Assembly: GCF_963678635.1 (NCBI RefSeq)
Contig: NC_087067.1
Coordinates: forward strand, 52,570,233 to 52,630,232
Source of the DNA: Symsagittifera roscoffensis
Lineage: Eukaryota > Xenacoelomorpha > Acoela > Convolutidae
Reading direction: 5' to 3'
Length of the DNA stretch: 60,000 nucleotides
Shown here: positions 45,040 through 55,331 of the stretch, piece by piece
Position numbering within the stretch: the first letter of the stretch is position 1
Layout: each line of letters starts with the position of its first letter
Program-made: the position numbers and the translations under genes
Notes under the pieces: generated by a model
Databases searched by the model: none
The model's input: the letters and a program-made list of their open reading frames with translations, nothing else
Told to the model about the DNA's origin: nothing

Positions 45040-45334
45040 TTGTTCTTGATTTTAAATCTACATAAACTGTGCTTGATTGGGTAGTGAGTACACTATCTTT
45101 TAAATTGACTGATAACATCATATTGTGCTAGTTTTCAAATCTTACGACCAATAATCGGTTAGTGTGAATAAATTTTATACAAACTGTACTCTGATAACAT
45201 ACAGGGATTCGTGGTCACTATTTAATAGAATCTTGTGAAATTTATTGTGTTGTGTCATTATTATTGGTAATAAAACTATAAGGTCACTAGCAATCAAATT
45301 AAGTGTATAGGCATTATAAAGTGACAAATAGAGA

Positions 45335-47002
45335 ATGAGTCTAGACAAGTCAAGGATACCGAAACGAGGTAATAGCTCTAGGAAATTCATACCTGAAAAG
45401 CAAAGAAAAACGATGACCGATCTTTTTGTGGATTGGATCAAACGAGCCCGGACCGACAAAGGGGAGACGGTTTCAGGCAGAATGGTTGAAACAAGGAGTC
45501 AGAAGACCTCAGAAGAGCGAAAAGAACTGTTAGAAGTGGAGGTCAATACGGACCATGCCATGAACGACAGCCAGGAAGTACATGGACTGGAAGGGAGAGG
45601 CAGAAGGCTGGCGAGTGAATCTACTCCGGTAGAACAAGGCCATGATTTTGCCATTTCCACCGGGACATTGGATCGAGAGGAGATGTCGGAACTGTCCGAC
45701 ATCTCAACTGAAATAGCGGCAACTAGAAGATCTCCAACAGACAACACTATGATGGCAGGCGGAACTGAGAAACAAACAACGTCATCATCGTTCTCAGAAA
45801 GAATGAGGAACACCTTTGGAAACATCTTTCCAATCACCATGGGAGGGGGCGCAGGAAATGAAGGTGAATCCCAGGAGGAGGAGGACGAACAAGAGCAAGT
45901 GGACTTTGGGTCTCAAGTCAGCCTCAATAGTTCGACCCAGGAGAATGAGGCATACGTCGGAGGAGAGACTGGAACCATGGACAAATTTTGGTGTGATGAG
46001 AACGATAAGCAAAGAGGCAAACACACCGGGCCAGTCGAGAGGCTTCGCGATCATGACAAATTCAGAGCCGCAAACTGGAGAGAGTAGAAATAGAGGGCTA
46101 GGCAACGCATTGGCGGATCCTGAGGTGGAGGCAGAGAGTCAAGGCAGAGAGTCATGAAAAGACGTCGAGGCAGAGAGTCAAGGCTCGGGTCTCGACCAGC
46201 ACGAAGCTACCTGGGACCGACAGGGTTACACCGCCACTAGTGACGCCACTCGTGGATAACGGGGCAGCACTAGAAGAAGCCTTAAACAACATAGTGGACA
46301 GTTTAGGAGAACAAAATGAACAGATGTCCATAACAATGAGTGAACTAGAAAGGGCAGTTCACATTGAAAGAGAAAGTCTGCGGGAAGAAATAAACCGCAA
46401 TAGACAAGAAGTTGGCAAGAGCGAAAAACGCTTGAGAGAAAGAACGGACGAGCATATGGCGAAGAACTTGTCGCGAATGACAAGAGAAGCGGAACAGCGA
46501 GAGTTACGCTTAAGAGACGACATGGAGAAGTTAAGAGTGCAGCAAGAGCAGTCTCTTGGGACTCTTGACACAAAGATAGACGCGATGATGGAGAGGCGAA
46601 CTCAGGCTATCATGGATAGGTTGCACAGGCTACTAAGCAGCAAGAGTGGACCAAAAGAAGAAGAACCGAACTCGGGAGGTCCCAGCAGGGAGCCGAGGGT
46701 GAACTTCAATGAACATCAAAAGAGGAAGACGTATGGATCCACTAGAGGCAGGGGCAGTTCATCAGGCTATGCCACAAGAGATAATAGAACATGGGGCCAG
46801 AACAGTAGAGCAAGTTCAACGGGGAACAGACAGACCTCTAATGAACGACCAACGCAAGGCGACTGGCAGAAGTGATTCCGGTAACAGGGGGCATGCAAGC
46901 CCGGGGAGGAGTCATGTGGGACAAGTGGGAAACACTCATGGTGATTCGGTTTGCAGGGATGCACCGCATACAGAGCCTTTGACAAGGTGTGAGGACACTT
47001 AG
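45335..47002 (+). pseudogene. Gag N-terminal region, broken
   Basis: An ATG at 45335 starts a 250-codon frame (MSLDKSRIPKRGNSSRKF) ending in TAG at 46085-46087. The theme continues in other frames: 46240-46875 encodes a long charged segment with heptad spacing (about residues 20-120), a likely coiled coil, then an Arg/Ser/Gly-rich tail. A third frame runs to TAG at 47000-47002 and leads directly, in frame, into the gag frame beginning at 47030. The simplest reading is one long gag reading frame damaged by at least two frameshifts and two stops. There is no recognised domain in this part; it is acidic and Ser/Thr-rich at first and basic at the end. Confidence 0.5.
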
Positions 47003-47029
47003 GCGGGGCAGTCAAGGGATGCTACTGCA

Positions 47030-48550
47030 ATGGCCACAGCATTTGAACCCCTAAACAGGTCTTTGGAGACATTCCTTACAAGGTTATCCAGAACCAATGA
47101 ACGCAGTGAGAAGTCCAGAAGAGTCTTCAAGAAACCCAGATGCTATAAAGATGAATCTGATGGCTGTATTGATACCTGGATAGAGGTAATGAAGCTGCAT
47201 TTCGAGGAAGAGGACTTGTCGGAGAGACAGGAATGCAGTGCGCTCACCAGCAACTTGGAAGGGACAGCCCTGAACTGTGTCATGGCCAAGAAGCAATATC
47301 AGCGTGACACAGCAGAGAAAATCTTCGAAATCTTGTTAAACCGTTTCGGATCAGGGGTGCAGGGACACCAAGCGATGATGCGCTTCGAGAAACGGAGGCA
47401 ACGAGAAGATGAAACGATAGACAAGTTTCTCGATGACTTGGAAATGCTGAGAAGACGCAGCCAACCGGATGAGTCAAACCGAAGGATGAAACTGGCCGTA
47501 GCCTCGAAATTCATCGATGGTGTGAAGAATGATGAACTTCGAACGATGCTAGCAACGCATTACACACCACTATCAACCAATGCGCCAACACCAGAGGAGT
47601 TGAGGCTCAAGTCAAAAGAGTATCTTTTGTTGAAACCTCCTTCGAGATCTGGATACTACAAGAACAATTATGGCAACTTTAACAACGGACCAGCAAACCA
47701 AGGGAACAATTGGTACAAACCGAGGGATGATATGGACAAGAGACGCTCTTGTGCCAATTGCAGTTCAACGGACCATCATGTGTCAGCATACCCAACTTAC
47801 AAACAAGGCATGAAAGCAATAGGCTTTAGCCTCGAGGACGAAGATGCGTCAGAATTGGACCATGAGGACTTCATGAGAGGAGTAATTGCGAAATTCGGCC
47901 CGAGGTGTTTCTTTTGCAACTTGGAAGGTTATTTTAAATCAGATTGTCCGCAATTCTGGGATGCAGTGGCAGACATCAAGCATCCAAGACACGAAGAAGC
48001 TTTGTCAGGAGTGAAAGCCAGCAAGGCTCGACTTTTGAGTGAAGCGGAGGCACGCAGAAAGGATAAACCTCAAGAGCTGGCGGCAAAGAAAATGCAAGCG
48101 GTAACAGAGGAGACACGTGAACCGGAACCAGCAACTGCGGCTGATGACTTCAAGATCGATTATAGGGCAGCCGCGAGGGATGCTCTAAATAGAGTGCAGC
48201 AGGAACTGGTGACGAAAGAGATCGAACAAAAAGTGAAATTTGAACTGGAAAATGAGAAACTTCAGGAGCAACTGAATACCTTCGAAGCAACGGAATTCGA
48301 AGAAACTAAAGCACCAAGCAGTTTGAGCATGAAACTTAATGTGATCTCCGGTCAGAGGTTCGGCATGGTGCCGCAAGGAAGCAAGATACAGTCGATAATC
48401 TCAGTGGCTGGACACCAGGTGATCAGAAATCTGAGTGAACCATCCGAGTTCACTTTGATGCATTTGGACACATATGCAGATTATCTGAGGCAGGCGGAGA
48501 GCTGTGCGAGCACTACTATCGACGGGTGGCCCTCGCATGAAGAAACTTCA
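47030..48550 (+). pseudogene. gag: Gag capsid and zinc-knuckle region
   Basis: An open frame of over 500 codons. Residues about 40-150 have the shape of the retrotransposon gag (capsid) domain: CIDTWIEVMKLHFEEEDLSE, then LEGTALNCVMAK, and later FEKRRQREDETIDKFLDDLE. Two CCHC-like knuckles follow, but each lacks a ligand: CANCSSTDHHVSAYP has Tyr for the last Cys, and CFFCNLEGYFKSDCPQF has Tyr where His is expected. A Glu/Lys-rich helical stretch (about residues 330-430) leads toward the protease. The last ~30 codons to 48643 are probably out of frame, because protease-type sequence appears one frame over from about 48545. Gag would form the particle that packages the element RNA. Confidence 0.75.
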
Positions 48551-49187
48551 TGGACGCTACCTAGAGGTCTATGGGCCGTATCAAGTGATGCTGAACGTGG
48601 ATGGAATCAGTATCTACACCAGGACTTATGTAACAACAGATGATGACCAAATGGGGCAGATCTATTTGGGTGAGGAGGAACTCAAAGTCCGCAGGATAGG
48701 CCATGACGCCATGATGAAACAAGACGCAGTACACATTGGGTATGAAGCAGATGTGACCGCACATCTGCTCGACACCAACGGAACAAAAATCGGAGTCACA
48801 GGGCTTCTGGACACAGGAGCGGTAGTGAGTGTGATGCCGATAAAAACTTGGGAAAGAATGGGCTTCACGCGGAAAGATCTAATTCCAACGAATCTCCGAC
48901 TGGCCGCCGCCAATCGAGGAGCTATTTACGTAGCCGGAAGAACACCAATAACGGTCCTCCACATGGGAGGACGGGATCTTTGGATGAGCTTCCTGGTGGT
49001 AGAGAATTTGGACGACGCTGACCAATTCATCTTGGGCAGAGATTTTGTCAGGAATTTTGACGTGATGATTGACTTGAACAACGGTCTGATACGGATTATA
49101 AACCCGGACTGGAAGTATGTTAGGAGACCAATTAATAGGATAATAACAGACGAAAACAAGGTACCAATTTTTTGGATAGAAAAGTAA
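48504..49187 (+). pseudogene. Retropepsin-like protease region
   Basis: The frame contains GLLDTGAVVSVMP (active-site Asp-Thr-Gly, about 48809) and, 80 residues later, FILGRDFVRNFDVMIDL, the usual C-terminal ILG(R/M)DF motif of retroelement aspartic proteases. It is offset by +1 (or -2) from gag, not the common -1, so the offset is more likely an indel than programmed frameshifting. The open frame closes at 49185-49187, but related sequence (PGQAVVAILRMRNLNSLSDS) continues one frame over, followed by a TGA at about 49264. The protease would cut Gag-Pol inside particles. Confidence 0.8.
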
Positions 49188-49297
49188 AACTACAACCAGG
49201 ACAAGCTGTGGTAGCAATTTTAAGAATGAGAAATTTGAATTCGTTAAGTGATAGTAAACAGGTTTGATTAGTACCGAATCCAAATAGCCAGAGTTCG

Positions 49298-52239
49298 GTG
49301 ATTTTAGGCCGGAGCTTCTCGGTTATGCGAAACGGACTGTGTGTCAGTGTGTTGTTGAACACACTGGACACCACGGTTTCAATCCAGCGGGGAAAGAAGC
49401 TTGGCTACGCTTTGCCGATGAGGACCGACTATGAGGAGACACAAAACTTGAAGAAATATAGTGTGAAAGACTGTCCTTATCATGCCAATAAAGATAAAAT
49501 TTTAAAGAGGATTAATGAAATAAAATCTATTCATAAATTGTTTTCAATGAAATCCGAAACGGACGACGGCTTATCAAGCTGCTCGAATTTTCCGGAACGC
49601 CCCTCGTCATATGAACTAGAATCTGACAAACCGGTTTTGCCAGAGATAGAACATTTAAAAGGGAAAATAGGTGAGGGAGATTTCGAAAAATTGCGGGACC
49701 TCCTAAATCGGAACGCAGATGTATTTTCAAAACATAAGGCGGATATCGGTTGCTGTAATTTCGTCGAACACGAAATCGAACTAGAAGAGGGCGCCGTTCC
49801 CCATAGGGAAGGCGCAAGGCGAATGACGCCACACAAATCGGAAGCGTGCCGAGCGGAAATAGAAATGTTGCTTGAATACGACATGATAGAACCTTCGAAA
49901 TCGCCATGGGCTTGCGGGGTAGTAATGGCGAAAAAGAAAGGGGGCAGCTTAGATTTTGTTGCGACTTTCTTTACTTGAACGCGGTAACGATAAAAGATGC
50001 GTACCCGATACCGCGAATAGACGAGAGCCTATCTCAGCTTGGTGATGCCAAGTTCTTCACCACATTGGACTTAGGTTCTGCCTTCTGACAGGTCCCTCTG
50101 CAGAAGAAGGACAGAGAGAAGACCGGATCCGCGTGCGAATTGGGATTGTACCAGTGGAAGAGGATGCCCTTCGGCTTGTGCAATGCAACGGCCACTTTTC
50201 AAAGACTTATGGCTCAGGCTTTGACGAGAGTGACCAAGAAGTACGGGAATCTCGTGATGTGTTACGTAGTCATAGCGACACCGACCCTGGAGGACCACAT
50301 TGATAGGCTCGATGAGGTCTTTGGATGCATGAAAAGAGCAGGATTGAAGTGCAAACCATCGAAATGTGAAATCCTTACCTGTGAAAAGTACCTGGGAAGA
50401 ATGGTGGATAGGCATGGTGTGAGACCGGACCCGGAAGCAGTGGAAGCAGTGTTGACATGGAAAGCTCCCAGAACGGACACACAGCTCCTGAGCTTCCTAG
50501 GGTTTGCCAATTACTACCGGGAATTCATAAAGGGATATGCGGAAAAGGTGTATCCGATGCAGAAGCTGATGCGCAACAAGGGGAAAAAGTTCGAATGGAA
50601 CGATGAGGCACAGGTTGCTTTCGAGAACATAAAGCGGGAACTGTGCGAAGCGCCAGTGCTAGGCATGCCTACAGAAAAGGGCATGTATGTTCTTGACACA
50701 GACGCATCGGTAGTGGCCATCTCAGGAATATTGCATCAAGAGCAAGAATGGAACGGAAGAACAGTTCTCCGTCCCATTGCATACGGCAGCAAGGTCTTGA
50801 GTGACACAGAGATGAAATACGGCGCACCAAAGGCAGAAATGTTTGCAGTAGTCACCTTCGTGGAAAAGTACCGCGCATACTTGGGGAGCGCTCCCTTCAA
50901 GTTACGCGTGGACAACAGAGCGTTATCCTGGTTGAAGACCTACTCGATGGATCAGAGTTATATTGGTAGATGGATAGTAAGATTGGATGGCTACCATACG
51001 ATAATCGAACATAGGATGCGTGATAAACACCAAAATGCTGACAGCCTCAGCAAGAAAACTGAGTTCTATGAAAGATTGGAGCAGAAGCAGGCCAATCAGG
51101 CGGAAATAAAGGAGGGATTCTCGTTTCTGGATGGAGAAACTTATGAAGCGCTTCCCTTAACGAGATGGTTGGATAAGTCTGGACATCCAATTCCAGGGCA
51201 TCCTGAGTTACCTGTAGAGAAAGCAGCCGAGATAAAGATCCTATCCAAGGAGGACCCGGTCCCCTTGGATCTGTTGCTGCGCTCGAACCTGGTCCAGCAA
51301 GAACTCTCTCGCATGAACATAAACAGCCTCTCATTATTGCATAAAACGGTGCAAGTCACACCGCAAGTGATGCGGATGCTGGGTAGATTGTTAGAAAGAG
51401 AAGTGACCAGAGATGACCCCGAGTGGACAGCAGCAGTGGCATCGCTAACAGTCAGTGAGAAGGTGAAGATCATGCCGTCCAGACGACAGCACGAAGAAAA
51501 CGAGAGGGATTGTAGGACAATAGTTCAGCAACTAGTATCCTCAATACCCCAAGAGATTTTAACCAGTACTTCTTACGGACAGAAAGAACAGGGGAGCAGC
51601 AAGCTAAAGAAAACCGTCACCTTTGTGGACCAGGATAAGGAAGGTGAAAAGGTAGGACAAAATCTGATGCAAGACTATTTGTCCGGGGAGACGAATGATG
51701 AGAAGAACCAGCGATCACAAGATCAACACCCGGGACAAGAAAATTTGTCCGGGGAGTCTGAGATAGACGAGAAAATTCCTGATGAGAAACAGGACCTAGA
51801 GAACAAGGTTTTGTCCGTGGAGTTCAGATGGATGCGAAGAAGGCACAGACATGATCTGGAGAACCGTGCAGTCTCCAGCACAACCTCTTCAGCGGATGAC
51901 AATTCCCGAAACTCAGGAATGGACACCTATTCAGATAGGAACTCGAGCTCGGGATCAGAACTGTCAGAAATAGCGATGCACACACTAATAGTGGAAACTC
52001 GGGCAAGCGACCTGGACAGAGAGGTGTACCAGGATCCTGACAGCGATCGCTACCTTATACCAGGCGAAAGAGTCTTTGACAACGCAGCGGATGACTTGGA
52101 GACATTAGCGGTATCGAAACGTTCGATAAACCTGTTGCCGCAAAAAGAGGTAGTCAGGACTGATCTTCAGCCGTTTAAACAAAAAACACAGCCGTTGGCG
52201 AAGATTTGGTGCGTTAAGATGGAAGAAGACACACACTAG
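49298..52239 (+). pseudogene. pol: Reverse transcriptase and RNase H, active site deleted
   Basis: Ty3/gypsy RT motifs run in order: MTPHKSEACRAEIEMLLEYD and PWACGVVMAKKKGG, then after a frameshift near 49950 FCCDFLYLNAVTIKDAYPIPRI and TTLDLGSAF. A TGA at 50086-50088 replaces the Trp normally found after SAF. MPFGLCNATATFQRLM follows. The catalytic box should read YVDD but here is MCYVVIATP: the two Asp and the next residue (9 nt, about 50263-50272) are missing. Thumb sequence KYLGRMVDRHGVRPDPEAVE and RNase H (YVLDTDAS, AYGSKVLSDTEMKYGAPKAE, RVDNRALSWL, DKHQNADSLSK) follow. Residues after about 51060 form an unusually long acidic, low-complexity linker of about 390 residues. A TAG at 52237-52239 ends the frame 7 codons before the integrase ATG in the same frame. 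The polymerase cannot be active. Confidence 0.9.
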
Positions 52240-52260
52240 CCCAACGAGCTGAATAGTCAG

Positions 52261-54221
52261 ATGAGGGTCATGAAGACGTACTTAAAGGCGAGATACAGAC
52301 TCTCGGACCTTCTAAGGGCGCAGAGAAATGATCGCATGACAAGCAACCTGAAAAGGTGGATCGAGAATGGTTCTCCGGATAAAGGGGACCTCGAGGAAGA
52401 TAGTTATCGCATCCTGAGACAATACTTCATGCAGAAGGAAGGGAGGTTATATTTGAACAAAGACGGGATTGTGGCTTGCAAAAGAAGGGAGGAAGACAGA
52501 GTCCTATACAAGTATAATGCGATAGTGTTACCGCAACTCTATCAGACAGAGCTATTATTCAGGTCACATGATCAGATGGGCCCTCAGGGGATCGACAAAG
52601 TATATCAGAGGATCCTGAAGCGCTTTGAGTGGCCTGGGATGAAAAAAGCATGCGAGACGTGGGTAACAGCATGTCTGTCATGCCAACAGGTCAAGGATCC
52701 AAGGAAGTTGCGATTTCCTTTACAGTCGATCGAGTCGTCTGAATTCAACGAGGTGGTGCAGATAGATCACCAAAAGATATGCATGACAGACAATGGTTAT
52801 AATCAGGTGCTGGTCATGATAGATCATTTTACGAAGTGTGCAGAGGCCGTGCCCTGCATAACTGCCTCGGCGGAAGAGACATGCGACCACCTGATCAATA
52901 CGTGGATAGCAAGAAATGGTTTTCCGATGACGTTTCAATCGGATAATGGAACAGCTTTCGTAGGAGGGCTTACGAAAGAGCTTATGAGACGCTCACAGGT
53001 CACTCAGGCTCACTCCACGACATACCACCCTCAGACGAATGGCTTAGTGGAAAGACAGAAAGGACGTTAGTGTCGATGCTGAGAGTATATTGTTCCAGGT
53101 ACATGACCGATTGGGACAGATACCTTCCACAGGTGATGGGAGCATATAACAGCACGCAACACTCCACCACCGGAGTCAGTCCACACATGATGCTAACTGG
53201 ACACGAAAAGTCTTTACCCTTAACTTTCTTCTACCCAGAGTATGAGGGAAAGAAAACGGTACCACAGGTCTACGTGAGGGATGTGATCAGACGCCAACAG
53301 GAGTTGAACGATTTGTGTAGACGAAATACTCAGCAAGCACAGGCAAGGCAGAGGAAAAGATTCGACAAGAAAGCAGCTGGTGCAAAGGCTTACTCGGTGG
53401 GAGACTACGTATGGGTATTTCAGAACGTTATACCACCGAAAGGGACGAAAAAGCTCCTAAAAAAATGGAGGGGACCCTTCATGATTACAGAGTTCCACCA
53501 GGAGGGACGCTTTTATAGACTGAGTACTGGCCGAGCCGCCCACTACGAGAACATCAAGCCACACAATCCATCGACAGAAGACTGGTGTATACCTACAGAC
53601 ATGGAAGAAGGGGATTATCTAATGATGAATCCGGCTTGTGAGGTCAATGAAAAGGGCACCAGGGAGAAGAACGATGGAAACGAAGTCCTAGAGGAAGGTA
53701 CGGATACACCGCTGGACCTGGATCCAAACGAGAAGATCGAAGCGGACGATGAAACCTTACCCTACGCAGAGAAAGATTGGCAGGATCCCGAACAAAAAGA
53801 GGTTCCCAAGAACTTGGAACCGGATCTTCCGTTCACGATACAGACTCGTCAGAAGGACGGGACGAGACCAAGAAAGAAATACAATCCTTACGGTGACGAC
53901 TTTGTAGTGGATAGGATAGATCTAAAGAAGATAGTGGAGGAAGTAGTGGGTCTAGAGGAAATAACTGTGTCACAAGTCATTGACATAGTCGATGATCACG
54001 ACGATGAGTGGGTTGACGACTGGTGGAAACCCGAGGTAGAATTTGACGACGAGCAACAGCAGTCATATGAACAAGACTTGACGAACCTGCGTGTCTTAGA
54101 GTGGCTGAATGAAACGACCTCGGATCCTGAGGAGACCAGTGTCACGATTCAAGAAGTAGATCGTGAAAGCATGAAATACATCAAGACCGAACGAGATGAT
54201 CCTTCCTGGGCTGCCCAGTAA
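52261..54221 (+). pseudogene. Integrase with GPY/F-type C terminus, frameshifted
   Basis: An HHCC-like zinc domain is visible (SHDQMGPQGIDKVYQRI ... CLSCQQVK); the second His position is Pro (GPQG), a likely loss. The DDE core has QIDH (about 52764), QSDNGTAF (about 52939) and HSTTYHPQTNGLVERQ with the catalytic Glu (about 53047). The frame breaks by one base near 53055-53068 and resumes at 53070 with MTDWDRYLPQVMGAYNSTQH. A GPY/F-like module (WRGPFMITEFHQEGRFYRLS) follows at about 53467. A further ~200 acidic residues to TAA at 54219-54221 have no recognised domain. Integrase would join the cDNA to host DNA. Confidence 0.88.
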
Positions 54222-54348
54222 GGACGACTACTCATTCTAGCTTCTAACCTCGACTTGATACCCGGTATGCGATCGACGGGGACGTCGATGGATATTTTTG
54301 TCCGGGGAGTGGGGGTAGGACTTACCCACACTGAAAACTTGATAATAA

Positions 54349-54921
54349 AAAAAATTAAGAATAGCAAGAGAAACAGGAGATTTAGAAGCAGAAACAGGCG
54401 AAGAACCTAAGAAACCTGACATAGGCCGGGTAATTGAGTCATATTTTAACTTACCAACTGAATATTCAAGTAACATAATACTAACAGACAGTGATTTCAT
54501 ACTCACAAATAGAACATGTGCGATAGCAATCACAGCAGACATGAGTTTTAGGACAGCGTTAGCGGCAGATTTTAAAAGAGAATACAAAAACGTGGAATTC
54601 CTTTGGAAGCAAAGACCAGGGATAGGGGGCGTAGCAGCCTTACCTCCGGCGGCGTCGCAGATACCGGGAAATTACTTATGCTTCTTGGTAACGAGGGCGA
54701 CGGAGAAGCAGCACGTGGACCCAGAGAACCTAGTCTTGTCCATGACGAGGCTGAGGGACTTCCTCATGGAAATGGATGTCAAGGAGCTCTCGCTTCCAGT
54801 GTATGATCCAAACAGAGGAAGACTGCATCCTCGGGAATTGTACGCGCTTGTGCACGTGATATTCTCTGATACGAATATACAAGTATATCTACATAAGAAA
54901 TATTACTTAAGTATAGGCTGA
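54349..54921 (+). CDS. Macro-domain-like protein carried by the retroelement
   Basis: An open frame of 190 codons runs from just after TAA (54346-54348) to TGA (54919-54921). The first ATG is at 54541, inside the apparent fold, so the protein probably starts upstream by fusion, frameshift or splicing. Fold landmarks resemble TARG1/Poa1-type macro domains in order: IILTDSDFILTN and AIAITADMSF (beta strands with the ADP-ribose-contacting Asp), FKREYKN, GGVAALPP, YLCFLVTR, PENLVLSMTRLRDFL, ELSLPVYDPNRGRL, and IFSDTNIQVYL at the end. By eye, the Lys and Asp used by TARG1 for catalysis align with Arg (LVTR) and Gly (NRGRL), so it may bind ADP-ribose without hydrolysing it, or act on something else. 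It lies 128 bases after pol. An almost identical copy is at 58631-59203. Confidence 0.55.
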   Translation, partial: KKLRIARETGDLEAETGEEPKKPDIGRVIESYFNLPTEYSSNIILTDSDFILTNRTCAIAITADMSFRTALAADFKREYKNVEFLWKQRPGIGGVAALPPAASQIPGNYLCFLVTRATEKQHVDPENLVLSMTRLRDFLMEMDVKELSLPVYDPNRGRLHPRELYALVHVIFSDTNIQVYLHKKYYLSIG

Positions 54922-54961
54922 GTGATGTGCGAGAGGGTGTTAGGCCAAAGACTAAGTTGTA

Positions 54962-55016
54962 TGTAATATGTGTTATGTTATGTTATGTTATGTGATGTTA
55001 TGTTATGTGTTAGGTT
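54962..55016 (+). repeat. (TTATG)n microsatellite
   Basis: GTTATGTTATGTTATG repeats with a GTGATG interruption. The second element copy at about 59250-59288 is 10 bases shorter, which accounts for the change of offset between copies from 4282 to 4272. Confidence 0.9.
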
Positions 55017-55331
55017 ATTAAGACCATGGGTAAGTAGGGGTTAGTGACCATGAACAACTGAATGACGATCTTAGGAATAGATCCAAAGTTTGGACTGTCC
55101 AATCGTAGGTCGAATTCCAAAATTTTAGAGACCGATTGATTTTAATAAATTTTAGGATAAATATCTTTTTATCTGAACTGTTTTTAAGCCAATTTTAACG
55201 ATATATGTTAAGGTGAAACTGACAAGTGTGATACTTGTGACTTCTTTTCTAGATCCTGATTGATCATTTAATTACTCACTTGAGTCAAAACCTTGGAATC
55301 GAATCGAATCAAATCAAATCTGAAGAACAGT

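Noticed and set aside
45499-46105. Minus-strand frames opposite gag
   Set aside because: Antisense shadows without homology.
48500-48643. Programmed gag-pol frameshift
   Set aside because: The offset is +1/-2 rather than -1 and no slippery heptamer is evident; with other lesions nearby an indel is simpler.
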